Shown in pieces: positions 53,883 through 61,998 of a stretch of 64,000 nt of DNA. The stretch is from positions 17,321 to 81,320 of the forward strand of contig CAKNRQ010000005.1 of the NCBI GenBank assembly GCA_930990965.1, given 5' to 3'. The notes beneath the pieces are model-generated. The model was not told the DNA's origin and did not search any database. It saw nothing but the letters and a program-made list of their open reading frames with translations. The position numbers were made by a program, and so were the translations under genes. The stretch comes from an uncultured Clostridia bacterium. Its GTDB lineage: Bacteria; Bacillota; Clostridia; Oscillospirales; Oscillospiraceae. Position 1 is the stretch's first letter, and each line of letters starts with the position of its first letter.

Positions 53883-54743
53883 ATGGCTTCAACAAATGGC
53901 ACTGCCCCGGCGCTGTTGCTGCGTATTAAGAACATGATTGGTCAAATGAGCAAGGCAGAGAAAAAAGTAGCTTCGTTTATTTTAGAAAACCCAAACGATG
54001 TAATATCTTTTTCCGTCGCCAGCCTTGCAGAGGCAAGCGGTGTGAGTGATGCCACAGTCATTCGCACTTGCAAAACACTTGGGTTTTCAAGCTACCAGGC
54101 TTTTAAGGTCTCTCTGGCAGTTGACATAGTTACGCCCATACAGGCCATACACGAGGACATATCTCCCGGCGACGGTACTGCTGATATCGTCGACAAAGTG
54201 TTCCGCGGCAACAAATATGCCCTTGACTGTACATTGAGTGCAATAAATATAGAAAGGCTTGAAGAAGCGGCCGACATTATAAAGAATGCTGAGCGTGTTT
54301 TCATTTTCGGGTTGGGAAATTCGCATTCTGTCGCGCTGGATCTTCAACACAAGTTAATGCGCCTCGGTATAGACGCACAGGCACACACTGATTCACACCT
54401 GCAGGTAATCTCTGCGGTTAATGCGCACGAAGGTGATGTCGTATTTGCAATAAGCCATTCTGGCAGTTCTTCTGACATCGTGGATGCAGCTAAGCTTGCA
54501 AAAAGAAACCGTGCAAAAGTCATATCTCTGACCAATATAGGTGTGTCTCCACTATCGAAAATAGCCGATATTTCATTTTTTACTATTTCAAATGAAACTA
54601 AGTACCGCATAGTGGCGCTATCTTCCAGAATTGCGCAGCTAGCCATCATTGATTCGCTGTACACAATAATCGCCTGCCATTGCCCGGAGGTCACTCACAA
54701 CTTCCGTGAAATAGAAAAAGCTCTTGACGCAAAAAAATATTAA
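53883..54743 (+). CDS. RpiR/MurR-family transcriptional regulator
   Basis: This 286-residue protein has an N-terminal HTH_6 domain (KAEKKVASFILENPNDVIS, SVASLAEASGVSDATVIRTC near 25-65) and a C-terminal SIS domain for sugar-phosphate sensing (ERVFIFGLGNSHSVALDLQH near 135 and FAISHSGSSSDIVDAAKLAK near 182). ATG 53883 follows GGAGGT by 11 bases; an ORF start at 53790 lies upstream of the promoter and is not used. It is divergent from the oxidase/kinase/TRAP operon, so it is the probable regulator of that operon and should sense a phosphorylated intermediate. Confidence 0.92.
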   Translation: MASTNGTAPALLLRIKNMIGQMSKAEKKVASFILENPNDVISFSVASLAEASGVSDATVIRTCKTLGFSSYQAFKVSLAVDIVTPIQAIHEDISPGDGTADIVDKVFRGNKYALDCTLSAINIERLEEAADIIKNAERVFIFGLGNSHSVALDLQHKLMRLGIDAQAHTDSHLQVISAVNAHEGDVVFAISHSGSSSDIVDAAKLAKRNRAKVISLTNIGVSPLSKIADISFFTISNETKYRIVALSSRIAQLAIIDSLYTIIACHCPEVTHNFREIEKALDAKKY

Positions 54744-54748
54744 GCAAA

Positions 54749-54789
54749 GAATCCCGGAAGCCGAGGATAAATCACGGCTTCCGGGATTC
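54749..54789 (+). terminator. Terminator of the RpiR-type gene
   Basis: GAATCCCGGAAGCCG and CGGCTTCCGGGATTC form a perfect 15-bp stem with an 11-base loop, 6 bases after the stop codon. The 3' flank is only weakly T-rich. Confidence 0.75.
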
Positions 54790-54814
54790 TCTATACAAAT
54801 GTGCTGAAAAACAA

Positions 54815-54845
54815 ACGCCCCGGAATCATAACGATTCCGGGGCGT
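54815..54845 (-). terminator. Terminator downstream of tRNA-Gln
   Basis: ACGCCCCGGAATC and GATTCCGGGGCGT pair perfectly around a 5-base loop. On the minus strand TTTGTTTTT follows, giving a rho-independent terminator 5 bases after the tRNA CCA end. Confidence 0.85.
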
Positions 54846-54850
54846 ATCTT

Positions 54851-54924
54851 TGGCAGCGGGAGAAGGATTCGAACCCTCACATACGGAGTCAGAGTCCGCT
54901 GTGCTACCTTTACACAATCCCGCT
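54851..54924 (-). tRNA. tRNA-Gln (anticodon CUG)
   Basis: On the minus strand the acceptor arms AGCGGGA/TCCCGCT, a D-arm GTGT/GCAC, the anticodon arm GCGGA-CTCTGAC-TCCGT and a T-arm with GGTTCGAATCC are all present, and the 3' CCA is encoded. The loop CTCTGAC gives anticodon CUG, decoding CAG (Gln). It is 74 bases long. The variable loop is short (class I). Confidence 0.93.
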
Positions 54925-54990
54925 AGGTGCAGATAGTATTATACACGCTGTGGCTGAAAAGTCAAGCACTTTTTTCGAGTTCCTGCAAAG

Positions 54991-55031
54991 AAAACGGATA
55001 TGCGCCCGAAACGGCTGCGCATATCCGTTTT
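54991..55031. terminator. Terminator after mrnC
   Basis: AAAACGGATATGCGC and GCGCATATCCGTTTT form a perfect 15-bp stem with an 11-base loop. It lies 7 bases after the mrnC stop on the minus strand. Confidence 0.85.
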
Positions 55032-55037
55032 TCACGC

Positions 55038-55427
55038 TCAGTTTTCCTCCCCGGTGGATATTACCGCGTCAAAGAGTTCCTGCGCGCGCTCGTCGCGCCC
55101 GGCCAGGTGCAGGTATCCGAACACGGCTTCGAGCGCTGTGGCGGCGTGGTACTCGGCCTTGCTGGCCCCACGAGGCACGCTGTTGACGTGGCTGTTGCGT
55201 CCACGCTTATAAACCGCATGCTCCTCCTCAGTGAGCAGTGGCAAAATCACACTGGCGGCCCTGGCCTGAGCCGGGGCCTTGACCATGTTGACCGTGGCCC
55301 TGTGCAGGTCTACGACCTTGTGCTGGCCATGCCGGGCAAGGTAAGTGCGCACAAATAGCTCGTATACGGCGTCGCCCACGTGCGCCAGCGCCAGGACGCT
55401 CAGGCTGTTGAGTTCGGCCGCCGTCAT
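55038..55427 (-). CDS. mrnC: Mini-ribonuclease III (MrnC)
   Basis: This 129-residue protein is an RNase III catalytic domain without the double-stranded RNA-binding domain, the usual length for Mini-III. The catalytic region ALAHVGDAVYELFVRTYLAR is near residue 14, and the second acidic cluster is AATALEAVFGYLHLAG near 95. In Bacillus it trims the 3' and 5' ends of 23S rRNA precursors. Its start overlaps the ftsK stop by 4 bp, so it is translated with ftsK; elsewhere mrnC is often beside cysS. Confidence 0.93.
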   Translation of the reverse strand: MTAAELNSLSVLALAHVGDAVYELFVRTYLARHGQHKVVDLHRATVNMVKAPAQARAASVILPLLTEEEHAVYKRGRNSHVNSVPRGASKAEYHAATALEAVFGYLHLAGRDERAQELFDAVISTGEEN

Positions 55428-58144
55428 TCGTCTTCCTTCGGTGCGTCCGTACCGAACTCGGCCTCAAGCTGGCTGCGTTCGGTCGGCGCGGTGCCGTTGA
55501 GGAGCTGCATCTCCTGCCACTGCTGCTTGGTTATGAGCACCTGTCTGGGCTTGCTGCCCTCAAAGGGCCCGACTATACCCAACTCCTCCATCTGGTCTAC
55601 CAGGCGCGCCGCGCGCGAGTAGCCGAGCTTGAGACGCCGCTGTAACATGCTGACGCTCGCCTGCTTAGTGTCGAAGATGACGTCCACCGCCTGAGGCAGC
55701 AATTCGTCGTAGTCGGCAAAGGCGTTGTTCGACTGCGCCTCGTCATCGAAGCCGGAGTGGGAGGCCTCGCCCTTGCCTTTGGGCTTGTCCTTCTCCTGCG
55801 CGGCCTTCTCTATCTCGGCGAGGACTTCATCGGAGTACTCGGCCTTGCTGGAACGCTTGATGAAGTCTATCACGTCCTCGCGCTCCTCATCGGAGACGAA
55901 GCAGCCCTGCACTCGCATGGGCTTACCCGAACCGAGCGGCGAGTAGAGCATGTCGCCCATGCCGATGAGCTTCTCCGCTCCAGCGCTGTCGAGGATGATG
56001 CGAGACTCCATAGCGCTTGAGACAGCAAAGGCTATGCGGCTGGGTATGTTGGCCTTCATGAGACCGGTTATGACGTCGGCGCTGGGCCGCTGCGTGGCGA
56101 TGATGAGGTGCATACCGCTGGCTCGTCCCATCTGGGCCACGCGGCAGATGCTCTCCTCGACGTCCTTACTGGCCACAAGCATGAGGTCCGCGAGCTCGTC
56201 CACCACTATGACGACCTGAGGCATGGTCTCGGCGCCTATTTTCTTCTGGTGCGCGTTGTATCCGGCGAGGTCGCGCACGCCCACTTCCGAGAAGAGGCGG
56301 TAGCGCTTGAGCATCTCGACGACGGCCCACTGCAACGCGCCCGCAGCCTTCTTCGGGTCGGTGACCACGGGAACATAGAGGTGAGGTATACCGTTATATA
56401 TACCCAGCTCGACCATCTTGGGGTCTATCATGATGAGCCTGACCTGTTCGGGCGTGGACTTGTACAGGATACTCAGCAGCAGGCTGTTGATGCACACCGA
56501 CTTGCCCGAGCCGGTGGTGCCGGCTATGAGCATGTGCGGAAGCTTGGCTATGTTACCCACGACGCAGCGGCCGGAGATATCTTTGCCGACAGCGAAGGAA
56601 AGCGAGCTTTTGGCGTTTTTGAACTCCGGCGACTCTACGACGTCGCGCAGGTAGACGATGCTGACAATCTTGTTCGGCACCTCAATGCCGACCGTGCTTA
56701 TCTTGTCCGGGATGGGAGCTATACGCACGTTGAGAACACCCAGCGAGAGTGCTATGTCGTTTGCAAGGTTGGTAAGCTTGGTGAGCTTGACGCCCGCGTC
56801 GAGCTCCAGGTCGTAGCGCGTGACCGTGGGGCCGCGCGTCGCCCCGACTATGCGCGCCGCCACGCCGAAGCTCTTTAGCGAGGCCTCCAGGCGCTCGCGG
56901 TTGAGAGCTATCTCCTCCCTGCCGTCTGGCGCGCTCTCGCCGCCGCGGCGCAGCAGATCAAGGGGTGGGAACTCGTACTCCGGTGTATCCCCGGCCGCAG
57001 CCTGGTCTATGGCCTCGGCCATCTCGGCGTTCACCGCCTCGTCCGGCTCCGGTCTTGTCCTGCGCTGGGGTTTGGCCGGTTCTTCATATACCGGGCGCGC
57101 CACTGCGGGCTCGCTCCGCACCACGGGCTCAGGCTCAGGTATCTGCACCGGCTCCGGTATTGGTTCAGGGACGTTGTCGGGCTGGGAGCTGTACGCTCCG
57201 GCGCCCCGGCTCTCGGGCTTGAAACCGGTCATCGTCGGCTTGGGCGCGGGACGCTCCACCGCCGGCCGGGCCTCATACGGAGAGCTCACGGGTATGGGTG
57301 TGCTCTCGTTGCGGACGTGACGCTTCACAGCGGCGATGGGCTCTTCCAGCGGGTACGCTGCAAAACCGCCGTAGTCGTCGTCCTCGCCGGGCTCATCGTC
57401 CATCGGCACGTCAATAGGCGCGTTTGGGCGGCGGCGCGGCTTGGGCGCTTCCATCTCGGCCTCGCCACGGCGCTTGCCCTTTGTCTTGGCGGGCTTTATC
57501 TCAGGCTCTTCCTCCGGCTCGTACTCGACCCGCTCCCTCCCCTGCCACATGGCCAGGAGCTTACCGGCGGTCATGTTCGCAGAGCACATGCAGAGGAACA
57601 CCAGCACCGCCAACAGCACGGGTGTAGCCCCGTATACGCTGAACATTGCCTCGAGGGCCATGCTGATGAGGCCCGCAATCAAGCCGCCGCTGGTCAGTCG
57701 GGTGCCGCTGTTGTAGAGCCGCTCGCACAAATCCATGAAGTTGCCGCCGAAGCTGAAACCGTCCCCGGCAAAGAGTAAGTGCGCCGCCGCGCCTATAAAT
57801 AGCGGCAGCAACATGGTGCAGGTCACGCGCAACACTACGGGCCTCCCCCTGTGCATGGCCAGTATTCCGGCGCTTATGAGCAGGGATATGGGGAAGATAA
57901 AGTAACCCCAGCCCAGCAATCCCTTCAGGAAGCCGCAGAAGGCGTTTATAAATAGCGCGTCTACGTCGAAGTAGCCTATCAGCGAAAAGATACCCAGAAA
58001 GGCGCAGACTACGGCGCCTATTTCCCGCCTTACCGGCCGCGGGGCGTTCTTCTTCGCGGGCGTTCTGCTGCGCGATGAGGTACGTGAAGCGGTAGATTTC
58101 TTTGCGCCGGTGGACTTTTTCGTCCCGCCGGAGGAGTTAGCCAT
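55424..58144 (-). CDS. ftsK: DNA translocase FtsK/SpoIIIE
   Basis: This 906-residue protein has four to five N-terminal membrane helices (about 45-205), a Pro/Glu-rich linker (about 210-380) and an AAA motor with Walker A IAGTTGSGKSVCINSLLL near 540 and Walker B VVIVVDELADLMLVA near 645. A C-terminal gamma winged-helix domain (ASVSMLQRRLKLGYSRAARL) reads KOPS/SRS-like orientation sequences. It moves chromosome DNA through the division or sporulation septum. Its role in sporulation fits the presence of sigE in the same window. Confidence 0.95.
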   Translation of the reverse strand: MANSSGGTKKSTGAKKSTASRTSSRSRTPAKKNAPRPVRREIGAVVCAFLGIFSLIGYFDVDALFINAFCGFLKGLLGWGYFIFPISLLISAGILAMHRGRPVVLRVTCTMLLPLFIGAAAHLLFAGDGFSFGGNFMDLCERLYNSGTRLTSGGLIAGLISMALEAMFSVYGATPVLLAVLVFLCMCSANMTAGKLLAMWQGRERVEYEPEEEPEIKPAKTKGKRRGEAEMEAPKPRRRPNAPIDVPMDDEPGEDDDYGGFAAYPLEEPIAAVKRHVRNESTPIPVSSPYEARPAVERPAPKPTMTGFKPESRGAGAYSSQPDNVPEPIPEPVQIPEPEPVVRSEPAVARPVYEEPAKPQRRTRPEPDEAVNAEMAEAIDQAAAGDTPEYEFPPLDLLRRGGESAPDGREEIALNRERLEASLKSFGVAARIVGATRGPTVTRYDLELDAGVKLTKLTNLANDIALSLGVLNVRIAPIPDKISTVGIEVPNKIVSIVYLRDVVESPEFKNAKSSLSFAVGKDISGRCVVGNIAKLPHMLIAGTTGSGKSVCINSLLLSILYKSTPEQVRLIMIDPKMVELGIYNGIPHLYVPVVTDPKKAAGALQWAVVEMLKRYRLFSEVGVRDLAGYNAHQKKIGAETMPQVVIVVDELADLMLVASKDVEESICRVAQMGRASGMHLIIATQRPSADVITGLMKANIPSRIAFAVSSAMESRIILDSAGAEKLIGMGDMLYSPLGSGKPMRVQGCFVSDEEREDVIDFIKRSSKAEYSDEVLAEIEKAAQEKDKPKGKGEASHSGFDDEAQSNNAFADYDELLPQAVDVIFDTKQASVSMLQRRLKLGYSRAARLVDQMEELGIVGPFEGSKPRQVLITKQQWQEMQLLNGTAPTERSQLEAEFGTDAPKEDE

Positions 58145-58165
58145 GTAGCGAGCCTTCCTTTCTTA

Positions 58166-59005
58166 TCAGTAGCTTATGGAGAGCACCAGCGTTATGATGC
58201 CGGCCGCCCAGCAGTAATATGTGAAGAAGCCGAACTTGTTTTTGCGCGAGATTAACTTCATGAGCAGTATTGCGGCTATGCCGGATATGACAGCCGCAAG
58301 CATGCCCACGAGGTAGATTGGCAGCAGCGAGGCATCAAAGCCCGTGGCAATTGCATCGACGATGGAGAGTATGTTCGCGCCCAATACGGCGGGTATGCTG
58401 AGCAGGAAGGAGAAGCGCATTGCGAAGTTGCGGTCCAGCCCGGTGGCTATGCCGGCGGTAATCGTGGTGCCGGAGCGGCTGAGACCGGGTATCGTGGCCA
58501 CGCACTGGCAGCAGCCTATTATGACCGCGTCGCGTATGCGCATGGTTTTTTCCGTCTTGGTGCCAGGAGTCATCTTGTCGGAGACAAAGAGCAGGCATCC
58601 GGTGAGCATAAACGCTATGCCTATAAACCAGCTCTGGTAGTAGAGTTCCTCAACAAGATCGTTAATCGGCACTATGAACACAAGCGGGAGAGTGGCTATG
58701 ACCAGCAGCAAAAACAACCTTGCCGCCGGGAGTGGCTGTTTTATGCGCTCGCCCGAGGCCGTGCGTCCACCGCGCAGGACTATGAATACCTCGCGCACCA
58801 TGTCGCAGATGTCCCGCCAGTAACAGATAAAGATGCTGACCAGCGTACCCAGATGCAGCAGCACGTCGAAGAACAGGTGTCCCTCTTCGAGTGAATTCAT
58901 GTGAAATAGGTTCTGTAAAACGGACAGGTGTCCGGAGCTGGATATCGGCAGGAACTCGGCAAGTCCCTGTACAATGCCCAGAAAGATAGCCGACCATATA
59001 TCCAA
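58166..59005 (-). CDS. uppP: Undecaprenyl-diphosphate phosphatase UppP/BacA
   Basis: This 279-residue membrane phosphatase recycles undecaprenyl diphosphate to the monophosphate carrier for peptidoglycan synthesis. It has the family motifs GIVQGLAEFLPISSSGHLS near 10-28, with catalytic Glu and Ser, and ATIPGLSRSGTTITAGIA near 180-198. Seven to eight hydrophobic segments are present. TTG 59005 is preceded by AGGAGG at 8 bases; the ATG 48 bases further upstream has no good site. Over-expression of the family gives bacitracin tolerance. Confidence 0.94.
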   Translation of the reverse strand: MDIWSAIFLGIVQGLAEFLPISSSGHLSVLQNLFHMNSLEEGHLFFDVLLHLGTLVSIFICYWRDICDMVREVFIVLRGGRTASGERIKQPLPAARLFLLLVIATLPLVFIVPINDLVEELYYQSWFIGIAFMLTGCLLFVSDKMTPGTKTEKTMRIRDAVIIGCCQCVATIPGLSRSGTTITAGIATGLDRNFAMRFSFLLSIPAVLGANILSIVDAIATGFDASLLPIYLVGMLAAVISGIAAILLMKLISRKNKFGFFTYYCWAAGIITLVLSISY

Positions 59006-59141
59006 AGGTACGTCCTCCTGAAAACGGTTTGAGTTTAGGTCATGCCGCAGCATACCGACTTATTATATTAGCACATTTTACCCAAAAGAACAAGGGCGGG
59101 ATTCCAAACGGAAAAGTATTATAGAGTGCGGTGGCCTTACG

Positions 59142-59150
59142 TGGTATAAT
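59142..59150 (+). promoter_or_regulatory. Extended -10 promoter of the GNAT gene
   Basis: TGGTATAAT (59142-59150) matches the extended -10 form TGnTATAAT, 32 bases before the ATG at 59182. No good -35 box is present, which such promoters tolerate. Confidence 0.5.
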
Positions 59151-59181
59151 AACCCCACAACTCCACGGAGGTTGAGGGATA

Positions 59182-59634
59182 ATGGACTTTGAAATCTTGA
59201 AAATACGCCAGCACCCCGAGCTGAAGAACAAGGCAGCAGAGTGGTTCAGCGGGAAGTGGGAGATACCTACTGGAGAATACCTGTCGAGCATGGACGAGTG
59301 CATACAGTGTGCAGAGGCAGTTCCTCAGTGGTACATCGCGCTCTGCGGCAATGCCATAGCGGGCGGCTGCGGCGTCATAGAAAATGACTTCCACGAACGT
59401 CACGACCTTGCGCCAAATCTCTGCGCCCTCTATGTCGAGCCCATATTCAGGTGCATGGGCCTCGCTGGGCAACTGCTGGAATTTGCGCTTGGAGACATGC
59501 GCTCTTTCGGCGTTGGGACGCTCTATCTCGTCACGGAGCACAGGTCTTTCTATGAGCGCTACGGCTGGAATTTTATGTGCACATCCCGCGGCGACGACGG
59601 CTGTGAGATGAGGCTCTATGCCCACCGGACGTGA
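59182..59634 (+). CDS. GNAT-family N-acetyltransferase
   Basis: This 150-residue protein has a GNAT fold. The acetyl-CoA loop is in LYVEPIFRCMGLAGQLLEFA near 85-105, and the Tyr of the C-terminal part is in FYERYGWNFM near 128. The N-terminal part includes WYIALCGNAIAGGCGVIEND. Many small clostridial GNATs of this kind carry no known substrate; small-molecule amines and ribosomal or peptide N-termini are possible. It is followed after 57 bases by prfA, which has its own -10-like TACAAT. Confidence 0.85.
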   Translation: MDFEILKIRQHPELKNKAAEWFSGKWEIPTGEYLSSMDECIQCAEAVPQWYIALCGNAIAGGCGVIENDFHERHDLAPNLCALYVEPIFRCMGLAGQLLEFALGDMRSFGVGTLYLVTEHRSFYERYGWNFMCTSRGDDGCEMRLYAHRT

Positions 59635-59690
59635 TGTTTACAAGCGCGCGGCGTTGTGCTACAATAATTCTCTAAGTTAGGAGGTCCGGT

Positions 59691-60764
59691 ATGCCCGAGA
59701 AGCTCAGAGAGATAATAGCTAAATATGATGAAATAGAGCGCGCGATGTCGCTTCCGGAGAACTACACGGACGTGGAAGCATACTCCCGCCTTGCAAAAGA
59801 GCTCAAGGAGCTCTCCCCCGTGGCTGCGTGCGCAAAAGAGTATTTTAAATGTGAGGCCGCCATGTCGGAGGCCGAAGGCTTCTTCTCCGACCCGGAGCTG
59901 GGCGAGATGGCCCGCGAGGAGTACGAGAGCGCTAAATCGCGCATGGCAGGGCTGGAGGAAGAGCTGCGCGAGCTGCTCGTGCCAAAGGACCCCGATGACG
60001 AGCGCAACGTCGTCATTGAAATCCGCGCCGGCGTCGGCGGTGAGGAAAGCGCGCTCTTCGCGCACAGCCTTTACCGCATGTACAGTATGTACGCCGAGTC
60101 CAAGCGCTGGAAGGTCTCCATTGCGAACGTGAACGAGACTGAGCTTGGCGGCATCAAGGAGATAAGCTTCGTCGTCGAGGGCGCGGGCGCCTACTCCCGC
60201 CTGAAGTACGAGTCCGGCGTCCACCGCGTACAGCGCGTGCCCGAGACCGAGGCCGGCGGGCGCATACACACCAGCACCGCCACTGTCGCCGTGCTGCCCG
60301 AGGTCTCGGACGTGGAAATACAGATTGACCCCGGCGACCTGCAGATAGACACCTACCGCTCGTCCGGCGCTGGCGGCCAGCACGTTAACAAGACCGAAAG
60401 CGCCATACGCATAACGCACCTGCCCACGGGCACGGTGGTCGAGTGCCAGGACGAGCGCAGCCAATACAAGAACAAGGACCGGGCGATGAAGATTCTCGCC
60501 TCACGGCTCTATGAGGCCGAGCGTGCCCGGCAGCAGAGCGAGCGCGCGGCCGAGCGCAAGAGCCAGGTCGGTACCGGCATGCGTAACGAGCGCATCCGCA
60601 CATATAACTTCCCTCAGGGCCGTGTAACCGACCACCGTATCGGCCTCACACTCTACAAGATAGACCGCATAATGGACGGCGAGCTCGACGAGCTCATAGA
60701 CGCCCTGGCCGCCGCCGCAAGAGCCGGTGAGCTGGGCGCATCGGAGGCAAACGATGAAGACTGA
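59691..60764 (+). CDS. prfA: Peptide chain release factor 1
   Basis: This 357-residue protein is the UAA/UAG-specific release factor. The catalytic GGQ lies in [20 protein letters not shown] near 228, the codon-recognition P-x-T motif is [10 protein letters not shown] near 183, and the N-terminal helical domain begins [26 protein letters not shown] precedes ATG 59691. It overlaps the following TsaC-CoaE gene by 11 bp, a common prfA-tsaC neighbour pair. Confidence 0.97.
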   Translation: MPEKLREIIAKYDEIERAMSLPENYTDVEAYSRLAKELKELSPVAACAKEYFKCEAAMSEAEGFFSDPELGEMAREEYESAKSRMAGLEEELRELLVPKDPDDERNVVIEIRAGVGGEESALFAHSLYRMYSMYAESKRWKVSIANVNETELGGIKEISFVVEGAGAYSRLKYESGVHRVQRVPETEAGGRIHTSTATVAVLPEVSDVEIQIDPGDLQIDTYRSSGAGGQHVNKTESAIRITHLPTGTVVECQDERSQYKNKDRAMKILASRLYEAERARQQSERAAERKSQVGTGMRNERIRTYNFPQGRVTDHRIGLTLYKIDRIMDGELDELIDALAAAARAGELGASEANDED

Positions 60765-61998
60765 GATAATTTCATCCGGCAACATAGACCGGGCCGCTGA
60801 AATAATCCGCGCAGGCGGGCTTGTGGCTGTCCCCACGGAGACCGTTTACGGCCTTGCGGCCAACGGTCTGGACGCCGGAGCCGTTGAGAAAATCTACGCC
60901 GTGAAGGGGCGTCCTGAAGTGAAGCCGCTCAACCTCATGGTTCACGGCGCGGAGGCTATGGACAAGTGCTGGGCCACTGTGCCCGCTCAGGCCAGGTCAC
61001 TGGCAGAGGAGTTCTGGCCCGGGCCGCTTACTATAATAAATGCAAGCGCGCCTGAAATCCCGGAGATAGTACGCGCCGGCGGCTCCACCGTCGGCCTGCG
61101 CTGCCCGGACCATCCACTCACGCTGGAACTGCTCACAAAGTGCGGCGTACCGCTCGCCGCGCCAAGCGCCAACCCCTCCGGGGCGCCCAGCCCCAAGACT
61201 GCCCAGGACGTACTGCGCTACTTCGACGGCAAAATAGACGCCGTCATCGACGGCGGCGAGTGCGGCATCGGCACCGAGTCCACTATAATAACTCTGGCCG
61301 AAACGCCTTTCAAAATACTGCGCCCCGGTGCGCTCGAGGCAGACGAAATCGCCGCACGCCTGGCCGCGGACATGTACATAGTCGGCCTCACCGGCGGCTC
61401 CGGCACCGGCAAGACCACGGCCCTCAACGTGCTGCGAGGCATGGGCGCGGTGTGCATAGACGCCGACGAGCTCTACCACACCATCACCCGCACCAGTCAG
61501 GAAATGAAGCGCGAAATCATTTCCCGCTTCGGAGAGGTCTATGACGGCGACACGCTTAACCGCAAGCAGCTCGGCAACGTAGTCTTCTCTGACCCCGCCG
61601 CACTAGCCGACTTGAACGCCATCACGCACAAGTATGTCTCATCTGAGACCAACCGCATACTGCGCGAGGCGGCTATGAACGGCGTCACGCTGGCCGCCCT
61701 GGACGCCATCGGCATCTTCGAGGGCGGCGTCGACAAGCTTTGCGCCGCTGTGTTCGGCGTAATAGCGCCCCGTGAGGTACGCATTGAGCGGCTGATTGCC
61801 CGCGAGGGTATTTCCCGCGAATACGCCGAAAAGCGCATAAGCGCACAGAAGAGCGACGAATACTATAAAGAGGTATGTACCGCGTGCCTCGTCAACGATG
61901 GCACGGTGGAAGAATTTGCGGCCCGGTGTGAGGCCGTGTTTACGGAGGCAATCAAAAATGGAAGAAAAGAAAGACTACCGCGCAGAGCTCTTCTATGA
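60754..61998 (+). CDS. Fusion of threonylcarbamoyl-AMP synthase (TsaC/YrdC) and dephospho-CoA kinase (CoaE)
   Basis: This 414-residue protein has two enzymes in one frame. Residues 1-205 are YrdC/TsaC, with [20 protein letters not shown] and [13 protein letters not shown] at the active site and [10 protein letters not shown] near 146. It makes threonylcarbamoyl-AMP for tRNA t6A37. Residues 208-414 are CoaE with the P-loop [12 protein letters not shown] near 212, [12 protein letters not shown] and the lid [16 protein letters not shown], completing coenzyme A synthesis. There is no stop or restart between them (MYIVGLTGG joins directly). ATG 60754 overlaps prfA, and its 3' end overlaps the peptidase gene by 41 bp. 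Confidence 0.9.
   Translation: MKTEIISSGNIDRAAEIIRAGGLVAVPTETVYGLAANGLDAGAVEKIYAVKGRPEVKPLNLMVHGAEAMDKCWATVPAQARSLAEEFWPGPLTIINASAPEIPEIVRAGGSTVGLRCPDHPLTLELLTKCGVPLAAPSANPSGAPSPKTAQDVLRYFDGKIDAVIDGGECGIGTESTIITLAETPFKILRPGALEADEIAARLAADMYIVGLTGGSGTGKTTALNVLRGMGAVCIDADELYHTITRTSQEMKREIISRFGEVYDGDTLNRKQLGNVVFSDPAALADLNAITHKYVSSETNRILREAAMNGVTLAALDAIGIFEGGVDKLCAAVFGVIAPREVRIERLIAREGISREYAEKRISAQKSDEYYKEVCTACLVNDGTVEEFAARCEAVFTEAIKNGRKERLPRRALL

Noticed and set aside
54639..54917. 92-codon open frame on the minus strand
   Set aside because: It covers the tRNA-Gln gene, a terminator and the 3' end of the RpiR gene in antisense.
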